Source: Pandoraea sp. PE-S2T-3
GTDB lineage: Bacteria > Pseudomonadota > Gammaproteobacteria > Burkholderiales > Burkholderiaceae
Length of the DNA stretch: 64,000 bases
Assembly (NCBI RefSeq): GCF_002179965.1
Contig: NZ_NGUQ01000037.1
Location: 806,001 to 870,000 of the forward strand
Direction: 5' to 3'
Every line of letters starts with the position of its first letter. Position 1 is the stretch's first letter. A program made the translations under genes and the position numbers. Below are positions 53,108 to 60,797 of this stretch, in pieces. Under the pieces are notes generated by a model that had not been told where the DNA came from, searched no databases, and saw only the letters and a program-made list of their open reading frames with translations.

Positions 53108-53965
53108 ATGTCGAATACCCACGAAATCCGCCCCGGTCAGTCTATCGAGCTGCTCAAGGAACTCCATATCCTGACGCGTGACGGCAAGATGAATCAGGAC
53201 AGCCGGCGCAAGCTCAAGCAGGTCTACCACCTGTTCCAGTTCATCGAACCACTGCTGCAAGAAGTCAAAACCGAAAAAGGCCGCGTGACGCTGGCCGACC
53301 ACGGTGCGGGCAAGTCGTACCTCGGCTTCATCCTCTACGATCTGTTCTTCAAAGCACTCGCCGACGACTCGCACATCTACGGCATCGAAACCCGTGAGGA
53401 ACTCGTCACGACCTCGCAAGCCCTGGCCGCACGGCTGGGCTTCTCGGGAATGTCGTTCCTCAACCTGTCAGTCGCCGATTCGATCACGTCACCCGCGCTG
53501 CCGTCGACCATCGACGTCGTTACCGCGCTGCACGCCTGCAATACGGCCACCGACGACGCCATCCGTTTCGCGCTGGCCAAACAGGCACGCCACATCGTGC
53601 TCGTGCCGTGCTGTCAGGCCGAAGTCGCCGGCGTGCTGCGCAAGCACAAAGGCAAGCAACTAGCCGGCAACGCACTCACCGAAATCTGGCGCCACCCGCT
53701 GCATACGCGCGAATTCGGCAGCCAGATCACCAATGTGCTGCGCTGCCTGCAACTGGAAGCCCATGGCTACCACGTCACGGTCACCGAATTGGTCGGCTGG
53801 GAACACTCGATGAAGAACGAACTGATCATCGCGCAATACAAGAACCTGCCGCGCCGCCGTCCCGCCGAACGCCTCGAAGAAGTGCTGGCATCGCTCGGTC
53901 TGGAAGAACTGCGCGAGCGTTTCTCCACCGCACCGGCGACGGCCGCAGTGGCGCAACCGGCATAG
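53108..53965 (+). CDS. Methyltransf_32-type SAM-dependent methyltransferase-like protein
   Basis: 285 residues. The Rossmann core has VTLADHGAGKSYLGFILYDLF as motif I and HIYGIETREELVTTSQALA as the ribose-binding acidic strand. DVVTALHACNTATDDAIRFAL and HIVLVPCCQAEVA follow, with the His-Ala-Cys and Pro-Cys-Cys-Gln pairs typical of Methyltransf_32 (PF13679) proteins, some of which are thought to act on RNA or protein. No signal peptide. It stands alone behind a palindrome. Specific substrate unknown. Confidence 0.82.
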   Translation: MSNTHEIRPGQSIELLKELHILTRDGKMNQDSRRKLKQVYHLFQFIEPLLQEVKTEKGRVTLADHGAGKSYLGFILYDLFFKALADDSHIYGIETREELVTTSQALAARLGFSGMSFLNLSVADSITSPALPSTIDVVTALHACNTATDDAIRFALAKQARHIVLVPCCQAEVAGVLRKHKGKQLAGNALTEIWRHPLHTREFGSQITNVLRCLQLEAHGYHVTVTELVGWEHSMKNELIIAQYKNLPRRRPAERLEEVLASLGLEELRERFSTAPATAAVAQPA

Positions 53966-53980
53966 CCACACACCCTGCCC

Positions 53981-54634
53981 TCAACTCCCTCGACGCCGAT
54001 ACCCCGCTTGCTCGAACGGATGCGCCTGCGCAAACGCCGGCAGCTTGAAACACCGCTTCCCTAATGCGGCGACCTTCGGAAACGCGATGAGGTCCATGTC
54101 GTACACATGGGCCAGCGCGATCTGACTGGCGATGCCGATATCCGCGAGCGTCGGCGCGGCGCCCAGTGCAAACGGTTCAGCGGGACGTTGACTCAATAGC
54201 CGCTCGTACGTTGCCAGCCCTTCCCTAACCCAGTGCCGGCACCACGCCTCAATGGCCGCGCCGTCAGCGCCAAACGCCTGCCCGAGATGCTTGCGAACAC
54301 GTGGCACGGTCAACGGATGCGAGTCCGCAATCGACACGGATGCCAGTGCCCGCGCATAGGCCCGTTCCTTCAAATCTTCCGGCAGCAATCGCGGCTCGGG
54401 GTACGCCTCGTCGAGGTACTCCATGATCGCCAGCGACTGAAACACACGATGCCCGTCGTGGACCAACGTGGGCACCACGTGCTCCGCGTTGACCGCCGCG
54501 TACTCGGCGTCAAACTGACGCCCCGACAAAATGTCGACTTCAATTTCTTCGAATGGCAGGTTCTTGAGCGCAAGCGCCACCCGAACGCGGAACGCCGCAT
54601 TCGATCGCCAAAAACCATAGAGCTGGATTGTCAT
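53981..54634 (-). CDS. Glutathione S-transferase, zeta-like (maleylacetoacetate isomerase-like)
   Basis: 217 residues. The N-terminal thioredoxin-like half has LYGFWRSNAAFRVRVALALKNLPFE and VVPTLVHDG plus QSLAIMEYLDE, which bind glutathione; the C-terminal half is all-alpha. In zeta enzymes the active-site segment is R-S-S/C-x-S/A-x-R-V-R; here the second Ser is Asn (WRSNAAFRVR), so the isomerase activity is uncertain. It is divergent from marR-emrB and probably under the same MarR regulator, as an electrophile-detoxification gene. Confidence 0.86.
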   Translation of the reverse strand: MTIQLYGFWRSNAAFRVRVALALKNLPFEEIEVDILSGRQFDAEYAAVNAEHVVPTLVHDGHRVFQSLAIMEYLDEAYPEPRLLPEDLKERAYARALASVSIADSHPLTVPRVRKHLGQAFGADGAAIEAWCRHWVREGLATYERLLSQRPAEPFALGAAPTLADIGIASQIALAHVYDMDLIAFPKVAALGKRCFKLPAFAQAHPFEQAGYRRRGS

Positions 54635-54664
54635 CGGATCAGTCCTCTTTTACTTTTTTAACGA

Positions 54665-54713
54665 TTGCAATTGCAACCGACAAGATCATGCCACCCTACA
54701 ATTGCAGTTGCAA
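54665..54713. promoter_or_regulatory. Twin MarR operators in the gst/marR gap
   Basis: TTGCAATTGCAA (54665-54676) is a perfect palindrome; TTGCAGTTGCAA (54702-54713) differs by one base. The centre-to-centre distance is 37 bases. They lie between the divergent glutathione transferase and marR-type genes and fit the ATTGCAA-type sites used by MarR proteins. Confidence 0.68.
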
Positions 54714-54816
54714 CTCTCCAGAGTCGAGAGTATCCACACATCGATTAAGGGACGCTTGACATTACCTGACTTATCAAATACTGTTCAGGCAATTAAAATC
54801 CGAGTCCGGGTCTGGC

Positions 54817-55254
54817 GTGAATCATTACGACCGCAACAACTTCCAACTGACGCAGAGCGTCGGCTTCTACCTGAGCAAGGCCCGCAACCTGTTGGCGGCA
54901 GAAATGGATCAGGCACTGAAGCCGCTCGACATCACCGGGCCGCAGATGGGCATCTTGCGCACACTCGGGGTCGGCGAGATCACCACCCCGCTTGAAATGA
55001 GCAAGATGCTCGGGATGGATTCCGGCTCGACCACGCGGATGCTCGACAAGCTCGAAGCCAAAGGTCTGATCTCCCGCCATCGCAGTACCGATGACCGCCG
55101 CGTCGTCAAACTGGCACTGACCCCTGCCGGCAAACAGGTCGACGAACAGATTCCCGACATTGCACCGCACGTCCTGAATCACCGGCTGAAGGACTTCTCC
55201 GCCGAAGAGTTCAAGCAGTTTCTCAACTTGCTCAAAAAATTCGTGGGCGACTGA
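54817..55254 (+). CDS. MarR-family transcriptional regulator
   Basis: 145 residues from the GTG at 54817. The winged helix is ITGPQMGILRTLGVGEITTPLEMSKMLGMDSGSTTRMLDKLEAKGLISRHRSTDDRRVVKLALTPAG, with the Asp-Asp-Arg-Arg wing typical of MarR; dimerisation helices surround it. The ribosome site is weak. It is followed 30 bases later by an EmrB-type exporter and likely represses its own operon and the divergent transferase until a phenolic or other ligand binds. Confidence 0.92.
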   Translation: MNHYDRNNFQLTQSVGFYLSKARNLLAAEMDQALKPLDITGPQMGILRTLGVGEITTPLEMSKMLGMDSGSTTRMLDKLEAKGLISRHRSTDDRRVVKLALTPAGKQVDEQIPDIAPHVLNHRLKDFSAEEFKQFLNLLKKFVGD

Positions 55255-55284
55255 CCCACGCGTTTTTTTCGGAATTTATCTGAC

Positions 55285-56883
55285 ATGTCAGACATTGATA
55301 AGACAATAAGCTCCCCTTCAGCTCCTGCGCCGGCACCGCGCAAGCCTGTCGAACTGCCACCCCTCAAAGGCGGCAAACTGGCCCTCGCCAGTTTCGCGGT
55401 GGCGCTGGCAACGTTCATGAACGTGCTGGATTCTTCGATCGCCAACGTGGCCATTCCAACCATCTCGGGAAATCTCGGGGTCTCAGTCGACGAAGGCACC
55501 TGGGTCATCACGCTGTTCGCAGCGGCCAACGCCGTGTCGATTCCGCTGACCGGCTGGCTGACGCAGCGCGTCGGGCAAGTGCGGCTATTCGTGATCTCGA
55601 TTCTGCTTTTCGTCTTGTCGTCGTGGCTGTGCGGCATTGCGCCGAACCTGCCCACATTGCTTGCCGCGCGCGTACTGCAAGGGGCCGTCGCCGGCCCGAT
55701 GACACCGCTCTCGCAAGCGATCCTGCTTGGCTCTTATCCCAAGCAGAAAAGCTCGACGGCGCTGGCGCTCTGGGCCATGACCGCTACCGTCGGCCCCATT
55801 GCCGGCCCAGCCCTCGGCGGGTGGATGACCGACAACTATTCATGGTCCTGGATCTTCTATATCAACATCCCTGTCGGCCTGTTTGCCGCTGCCGCGACGT
55901 GGATCATCTACCGCGATCGCGAGTCCGAGCGCCGCAAGCTGCCGATTGACGTGGTCGGCCTGTCGTTGCTGGTGATGTGGGTCGCCGCGTTGCAGATCAT
56001 GCTCGACAAAGGCAAGGATCTCGACTGGTTCCACTCGACGACCGTCGTGGTGCTGGGACTGGTCGCCGTGATCGGCTTCGCCTTCTTCATCATCTGGGAA
56101 TTTACCGACGCCCATCCAATTGTCGATTTGCGGCTGTTCAAAGGCCGCAACTTCCTCGCTGGCACGGTGGCGATTTCCGTGGCGTACGGCATCTTTTTCG
56201 CGAATCTCGTCGTGTTGCCGCAATGGATGCAGCAATACCTCGGCTATCCCGCCCTGCAAGCGGGTCTCGCCACCGCGCCGCTCGGGATCTTCGCCGTCCT
56301 GCTCACACCCATGCTCGGACGCATCATCCCGAAAACCGACCTGCGCATACTCGCCACACTGGCCTTCGTGGGCTTTGCCGGTGTGTTTTTCATGCGCGCG
56401 CAATTCACTACGGGCATCGACATGCGCTCGCTGGTACTTCCCACGTTATTGCAGGGCATTCCGACCGCACTCTTCTTCGTCCCGTTGACCGCGATTTTGC
56501 TGTCCGGATTGCCCCCGGAGAAGATCCCTGCGGCGGCTGGTCTGTCGAACTTTGTCCGCACATTCTGCGGGGCGATGAGCACCTCGCTGACGGCCACGGC
56601 ATGGAGCGACCGCACCATCCTCCACCATGCGCGTCTCACCGAGCAGATCGTGGTCGGCAGTCCATCGGTTCAGTCCACCATCAACACTTTGCAGACCGTG
56701 AACGGGTTCTCGTACGCGCAGGCGCTGGCGTCCATCGAGAACAGCCTGAATCTTCAGGCGGTCATGCTGGGACTGGACGATATTTTCTGGATCTCCGGCG
56801 TGATCTTCATGCTGATCATTCCCCTGATCTGGTTCACGAAACCCGACAAGAACGCTGCGAGTGGTCCGGTGGCAGCTCACTGA
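55285..56883 (+). CDS. MFS multidrug exporter, DHA2 (EmrB) family
   Basis: 532 residues, about 14 predicted helices. FMNVLDSSIANVAIPTISGNL in helix 1, TGWLTQRVGQVRLFVISI, and TVGPIAGPALGGWMTDNYSWSWIFYINIPVG are standard for EmrB-type pumps. No EmrA-like membrane-fusion gene is next to it, so it may act alone or with a distant partner. It is in one operon with the MarR regulator and exports toxic lipophilic compounds by proton antiport. Confidence 0.92.
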   Translation: MSDIDKTISSPSAPAPAPRKPVELPPLKGGKLALASFAVALATFMNVLDSSIANVAIPTISGNLGVSVDEGTWVITLFAAANAVSIPLTGWLTQRVGQVRLFVISILLFVLSSWLCGIAPNLPTLLAARVLQGAVAGPMTPLSQAILLGSYPKQKSSTALALWAMTATVGPIAGPALGGWMTDNYSWSWIFYINIPVGLFAAAATWIIYRDRESERRKLPIDVVGLSLLVMWVAALQIMLDKGKDLDWFHSTTVVVLGLVAVIGFAFFIIWEFTDAHPIVDLRLFKGRNFLAGTVAISVAYGIFFANLVVLPQWMQQYLGYPALQAGLATAPLGIFAVLLTPMLGRIIPKTDLRILATLAFVGFAGVFFMRAQFTTGIDMRSLVLPTLLQGIPTALFFVPLTAILLSGLPPEKIPAAAGLSNFVRTFCGAMSTSLTATAWSDRTILHHARLTEQIVVGSPSVQSTINTLQTVNGFSYAQALASIENSLNLQAVMLGLDDIFWISGVIFMLIIPLIWFTKPDKNAASGPVAAH

Positions 56884-56893
56884 GGTGCCGTTG

Positions 56894-56935
56894 TTGATAT
56901 ATTTCCATGTTTCGACTATATTCGAAACATGGAAA
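56894..56935 (+). promoter_or_regulatory. ars promoter and ArsR operator overlapping the start codon
   Basis: TTGATA (56894-56899), 17-base spacer, TATATT (56917-56922) form a good sigma-70 promoter. A perfect 14-base inverted repeat, TTTCCATGTTTCGA (56902-56915) and TCGAAACATGGAAA (56922-56935), spans the -10 box and the arsR ATG at 56929, so the repressor would block both the promoter and the expected +1. Confidence 0.75.
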
Positions 56936-57264
56936 CGAATAACGCCCTCGAAGCGCTGGCTGCGCTTGCTCACTCCGTCCGTCTAACGGTGTTCCGGCTG
57001 CTGGTGCAGGCCGGACCTGACGGTTTGCCTGCGGGCCGCATCGCCGAGTTGATGGACATGCCAGCGTCGTCGCTGTCGTTCCATCTCAAGGAACTGCACC
57101 GCGCCGAGCTGCTCGCGAGCCGCCAAGACGGCCGCTCCATCATCTACATGGCGCGCTTCGAGACCATGAACGGCCTGCTCGGCTATCTCACGGAAAACTG
57201 CTGCGGCGGCGTCCCGTGCCTGCCCGATTCGGCGTGCACCGTCCCGATGAAGCCGAAATCATGA
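56929..57264 (+). CDS. arsR: ArsR-family arsenite-responsive repressor
   Basis: 111 residues. The winged helix is LEALAALAHSVRLTVFRLL through LPAGRIAELMDMPASSLSFHLKELHRAELLASRQDGRSIIY. The classic ELCVCDL metal site of helix 3 is absent (AELMDMPAS); instead the C-terminus carries ENCCGGVPC (Cys91, Cys92, Cys97) plus Cys103, like the C-terminal site of the Acidithiobacillus ferrooxidans ArsR. The ATG at 56929 has no ribosome site and sits about where transcription should begin, so the mRNA may be leaderless. The stop overlaps the ACR3 start (ATGA). It represses the ars operon until As(III) binds. Confidence 0.93.
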   Translation: METNNALEALAALAHSVRLTVFRLLVQAGPDGLPAGRIAELMDMPASSLSFHLKELHRAELLASRQDGRSIIYMARFETMNGLLGYLTENCCGGVPCLPDSACTVPMKPKS

Positions 57265-58334
57265 ACACCACGCCAACACCCGCATCGCCAGCCTCGGCAG
57301 CCGCGTCCAATGCCATCGGTTTCTTCGAGCGCTATCTGACGGCTTGGGTCGCGATGTGTATCGTCGTCGGCATTCTACTGGGGCAATGGCTGCCGGGTCT
57401 TTTCCACGCGGTCGGCGCGATGGAAGTTGCACAGGTGAATCTGCCCGTGGGCGTGCTCATCTGGGTGATGATCATCCCGATGCTGATCAAGATCGACTTC
57501 AGCGCGATGGGGCAAGTGACCGGCCATTGGCGGGGCATCGGCGTCACGCTGTTTGTGAACTGGTTCGTCAAACCGTTCTCGATGGCGCTTCTGGGCTGGA
57601 TCTTCATACGCCATCTGTTTGCCGCGTGGCTGCCGTCCGATCAGATCGACAGTTACATCGCGGGTCTCATCTTGCTCGCCGCCGCGCCCTGCACCGCCAT
57701 GGTCTTCGTGTGGGCGCAGCTTTGCAAAGGCGATCCGTACTTCACGCTGTCGCAGGTGGCGCTTAACGACGCGATCATGATCGTCGCCTTCGCCCCGGTG
57801 GTGGCGCTGCTCCTCGGGCTGTCGTCGATCACCGTCCCGTGGGACACCTTGATGATCTCGGTCGGCCTCTACATCGTCATCCCCGTGGTGATCGCTCAGA
57901 TCCTGCGAAAGGCGCTGCTTGCCCGTGGAGAAGCGACTTATCAACGCGTCGTCAGTGCCTTGGGGCCGTACTCGATCACGGCACTGCTCGCCACACTCGT
58001 GCTGTTGTTTGGCTTTCAGGGCAACGCCATCGTCCGGCAGCCGCTGATCATCCTTCTGCTGGCGGTCCCGATTCTCGTGCAGGTGCTGCTCAATTCCGGG
58101 TTGGCGTACTGGCTCAACCGCAAGCTGGGCGTGGCGCACTGTGTCGCCGGTCCGTCCGCGTTGATCGGCGCGAGCAATTTCTTCGAACTGGCCGTTGCCA
58201 CGGCGATCAGTCTCTTCGGCTTTCAGTCCGGGGCAGCACTCGCCACGGTCGTCGGCGTGTTGATCGAAGTGCCCGTCATGCTCCTTGTGGTCGCCGTCGT
58301 CAATCGCTCGCAACGCTGGTACGAAACGCAATAA
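57261..58334 (+). CDS. acr3: Arsenite efflux permease, ACR3 family
   Basis: 357 residues, ten predicted helices. AAAPCTAMVFVWAQLCKGDPYFTLSQVALND holds the essential conserved Cys of helix 4, and GPSALIGASNFFELAVATAISLFGFQSGAALATVVGVLIEVPVML is the typical end. It exports arsenite with the membrane potential or proton gradient. Its start overlaps the arsR stop by four bases, so translation is coupled. It is followed by arsC and arsH. Confidence 0.95.
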   Translation: MNTTPTPASPASAAASNAIGFFERYLTAWVAMCIVVGILLGQWLPGLFHAVGAMEVAQVNLPVGVLIWVMIIPMLIKIDFSAMGQVTGHWRGIGVTLFVNWFVKPFSMALLGWIFIRHLFAAWLPSDQIDSYIAGLILLAAAPCTAMVFVWAQLCKGDPYFTLSQVALNDAIMIVAFAPVVALLLGLSSITVPWDTLMISVGLYIVIPVVIAQILRKALLARGEATYQRVVSALGPYSITALLATLVLLFGFQGNAIVRQPLIILLLAVPILVQVLLNSGLAYWLNRKLGVAHCVAGPSALIGASNFFELAVATAISLFGFQSGAALATVVGVLIEVPVMLLVVAVVNRSQRWYETQ

Positions 58335-58382
58335 GTCCGCGCAATAAGTCTGCGCAGCAAGGCAAAGCACTAAGGAAACGTC

Positions 58383-58805
58383 ATGTCCGTCACCATCTTT
58401 CACAATCCCGCGTGCGGCACGTCGCGCAACACGCTGGCGATGATTCGCAACGCGGGTATCGAGCCCGTGATCATCGAATACCTGAACACGCCGCCCGACC
58501 GGAATACCCTGCAAACCATGATTCGCGACGCGGGACTCACCGTGCGCGAGGCCATTCGGGAGAAAGGCACGCCCTACGACGAGTTGGGTCTTGCTGCCCC
58601 GTCGCTTAGCGATGATCAGTTGCTCGACGCCATGCTCGCGCATCCGGTCCTGATCAATCGTCCGTTCGTCGTGACGGACTTGGGCACGCGCCTCTGCCGT
58701 CCGTCCGAGCGCGTGCTCGATATCCTGCCGTCGCCGCAACAAGGCGCGTTCACCAAAGAAGACGGTGAAGCCGTCATCGACGCCCAAGGCCGGAGGGTCG
58801 AATGA
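58383..58805 (+). CDS. arsC: Arsenate reductase, glutaredoxin-dependent type
   Basis: 140 residues. The active-site Cys11 is in [10 protein letters not shown], the usual N-terminal position, and Arg residues that bind arsenate follow (about 91-104: [17 protein letters not shown]). It reduces As(V) to As(III) with glutathione and glutaredoxin, giving the substrate for ACR3. The ATG at 58383 has an AAGGAA site. It shares ATGA with arsH. Confidence 0.95.
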   Translation: MSVTIFHNPACGTSRNTLAMIRNAGIEPVIIEYLNTPPDRNTLQTMIRDAGLTVREAIREKGTPYDELGLAAPSLSDDQLLDAMLAHPVLINRPFVVTDLGTRLCRPSERVLDILPSPQQGAFTKEDGEAVIDAQGRRVE

Positions 58806-59533
58806 ACCTCGATATGCCCAACGTCAACCACCCAGCCCTCGACGTGCCCGACCTTCGCAAGCTCGAACCCGCCAAGGTCGGCACCCATCCGCCTCGCATC
58901 CTTCTGCTCTACGGTTCGCTGCGCGAGACGTCGTACAGCCGTTTGCTGGTACAGGAAGCCGAGCGCATCCTTCAGCACTTCGGGGCTGAGACCCGCATCT
59001 TCGATCCGCATGGCTTGCCGATGACGGACAGCGTGTCGGCCGATCATCCGAAGGTGGTCGAACTGCGCAAGCTCTCTGAGTGGTCGGAAGGCCAAGTGTG
59101 GTGCAGCCCGGAACGTCATGGCACCCTGAGCGCCGTCTTCAAGAATCAGATCGACTGGCTGCCGCTCGAAATGGGCGGTATTCGCCCGACGCAGGGCCGC
59201 ACGCTTGCCGTGATGCAGGTCTGCGGCGGCTCGCAGTCGTTCAATTCGGTCAATGCGCTGCGCGTGCTCGGGCGCTGGATGCGCATGGTGACGATTCCGA
59301 ATCAGTCGTCGGTCGCGAAGGCGTATCAGGAGTTCGATGCGAATGGCCGCATGAAGCCGTCGCCCTATTACGACCGGGTTGTCGACGTCATGGAGGAACT
59401 GATCAAGTTCACATTGCTGGTGCGTGACCGCTCCGACTACCTGACGGACCGGTACAGCGAGCGCAAGGAAGCAGCACCGGCCGTGGCAACGGCACTCGCC
59501 ACGGCGGCCATGAGCCACGAGCAAGACAAATAA
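58802..59533 (+). CDS. arsH: ArsH NADPH-dependent FMN reductase
   Basis: 243 residues. FMN-binding phosphate loop [20 protein letters not shown], then [24 protein letters not shown] and [23 protein letters not shown], all strongly conserved in ArsH. The enzyme oxidises trivalent organoarsenicals or reduces metals and quinones with NADPH. It overlaps arsC by four bases (ATGA) and ends the operon, followed by a 13-base-stem terminator. Confidence 0.95.
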   Translation: MNLDMPNVNHPALDVPDLRKLEPAKVGTHPPRILLLYGSLRETSYSRLLVQEAERILQHFGAETRIFDPHGLPMTDSVSADHPKVVELRKLSEWSEGQVWCSPERHGTLSAVFKNQIDWLPLEMGGIRPTQGRTLAVMQVCGGSQSFNSVNALRVLGRWMRMVTIPNQSSVAKAYQEFDANGRMKPSPYYDRVVDVMEELIKFTLLVRDRSDYLTDRYSERKEAAPAVATALATAAMSHEQDK

Positions 59534-59551
59534 GCGCTGCGCCATCAAAGA

Positions 59552-59583
59552 GAAAGCCAACGTGGCCACCCACGTTGGCTTTC
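59552..59583. terminator. Terminator after arsH (probably bidirectional)
   Basis: GAAAGCCAACGTG / CACGTTGGCTTTC, a perfect 13-base stem with a six-base loop; the A- and T-containing ends let it serve also the convergent gene at 59615. Confidence 0.78.
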
Positions 59584-59614
59584 GTGCTTCATCCCGTCGT
59601 CATCGCCACGGCCA

Positions 59615-60451
59615 CTATTTGCCGCAGACCTTCATATCGGCGGGCTTGCCTTGGCTCATGCAGCTTTTGGTCTCCGTACCGCCTTTGTAGTTGACTGAGA
59701 GACCGTCGGGCGTACCGTTGGCATCGGCATGATCGACGGCAATCAATGTCGTGCCGATGTAGAACGCCTTTTCAAGGCGCGGACCGCGCGCCGTCTTCAC
59801 GGGCCGCTTCAGGAAGACTCTCGAACCGTCTCCTGTCACGAGAATCGTCGCGCTATTCATGAAATCGCCCACCGGCGCTTCGGCGCTACTGGCAACCGCC
59901 GTCGTCGGTATAGCGGTCCCGCCGCCGTCCTTCGACCCCTCGACCGATTTACGCAACTCCAGCCGATGCACCAGCTTGCCGTCTGCGATCTCCGCGACGA
60001 TGCGCCCGGTCTGCTGAGAACTCCCGCGATAGCTCGGCCCCCACGACTCGCGCACCGCTTCGTAGACCAACTCGACTTGTCCGTCCAGCTTGCCGGCTTT
60101 GCAACTGGCCGACACCGGGCGAACGACCACGTTGGTGTAGCGATGACCGTAACCCGTCGGGCCGTCACCTGCCGAGTAATCGGAGGTCCCCGTCAGCGAC
60201 GTCAGTTGGGCCGCAGGTACCTGACACGGCCAATCGCCTGACTTGGCGGTGTCGACGTAGAAGAACACGTTCTGCGCATCCGCATAACGTTGGTACTGAG
60301 CGTCGGCTTCCCGCAACAATCGTGTTTGCGTTGCGTCCTTTACCGTCGGCAGTTGCAGCGGCTCGGCCTGCGCGCCGACGCTTGCCAACAGCAGGCCGGC
60401 GGCGAAAGCACCCAACACTTGTCTTGCCACATCGCGTTGTTGTACTGGCAT
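59615..60451 (-). CDS. Unknown secreted protein, 278 residues
   Basis: Signal peptide (about 8-28: VARQVLGAFAAGLLLASVGAQA). The mature part has four Cys (in WPCQ, ASCKAG, KSCMS, KVCGK), likely two disulfides, and many short beta strands. No known family. The ATG at 60451 was chosen because GGGAG lies six bases upstream; an ATG at 60475 is an alternative. Convergent with arsH; its own neighbours give no clue. Its 60452-60797 upstream gap also serves the allophanate hydrolase gene. Confidence 0.75.
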   Translation of the reverse strand: MPVQQRDVARQVLGAFAAGLLLASVGAQAEPLQLPTVKDATQTRLLREADAQYQRYADAQNVFFYVDTAKSGDWPCQVPAAQLTSLTGTSDYSAGDGPTGYGHRYTNVVVRPVSASCKAGKLDGQVELVYEAVRESWGPSYRGSSQQTGRIVAEIADGKLVHRLELRKSVEGSKDGGGTAIPTTAVASSAEAPVGDFMNSATILVTGDGSRVFLKRPVKTARGPRLEKAFYIGTTLIAVDHADANGTPDGLSVNYKGGTETKSCMSQGKPADMKVCGK

Positions 60452-60773
60452 CTCACACTCCCTGTGAATTGACATACACGACCTACGAGTTGCGGCCCTG
60501 CGTCCGGTTTGGTTTTCCGCCGTCTGCGCGCGATTCACCGAACCTGAGCACACATTACGGAACCGCAGTCACTCACGCAATACTCGCTTTCAAGGTAGTT
60601 GGTCTGGCTTTGGTGCACTACGGCTCGCTTGAGGTGCGCGCGCGTGTCCATGGTGCCCACGCGCACCAACACGAACAAAAACTGCGCGGCCACAGCGCAC
60701 CAACTTCGCCCGCAAAACCGCCAAAGCCTTTACCCGCAAGCCTTGGCACGCTTCTTGTTAATACAAATGCAAA

Positions 60774-60785
60774 CTTGTACACAAG
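60774..60785. promoter_or_regulatory. Short inverted repeat CTTGTACACAAG before the allophanate hydrolase gene
   Basis: Five-base arms with a two-base centre, 12 bases before the start codon, overlapping the region just upstream of the AAGGAG site. An imperfect relative, CTTGTTAATACAAA, lies about 20 bases upstream. Possibly a GntR-type operator. The rest of the roughly 345-base divergent gap shows nothing else clear. Confidence 0.35.
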
Positions 60786-60797
60786 AAGGAGTACCAA

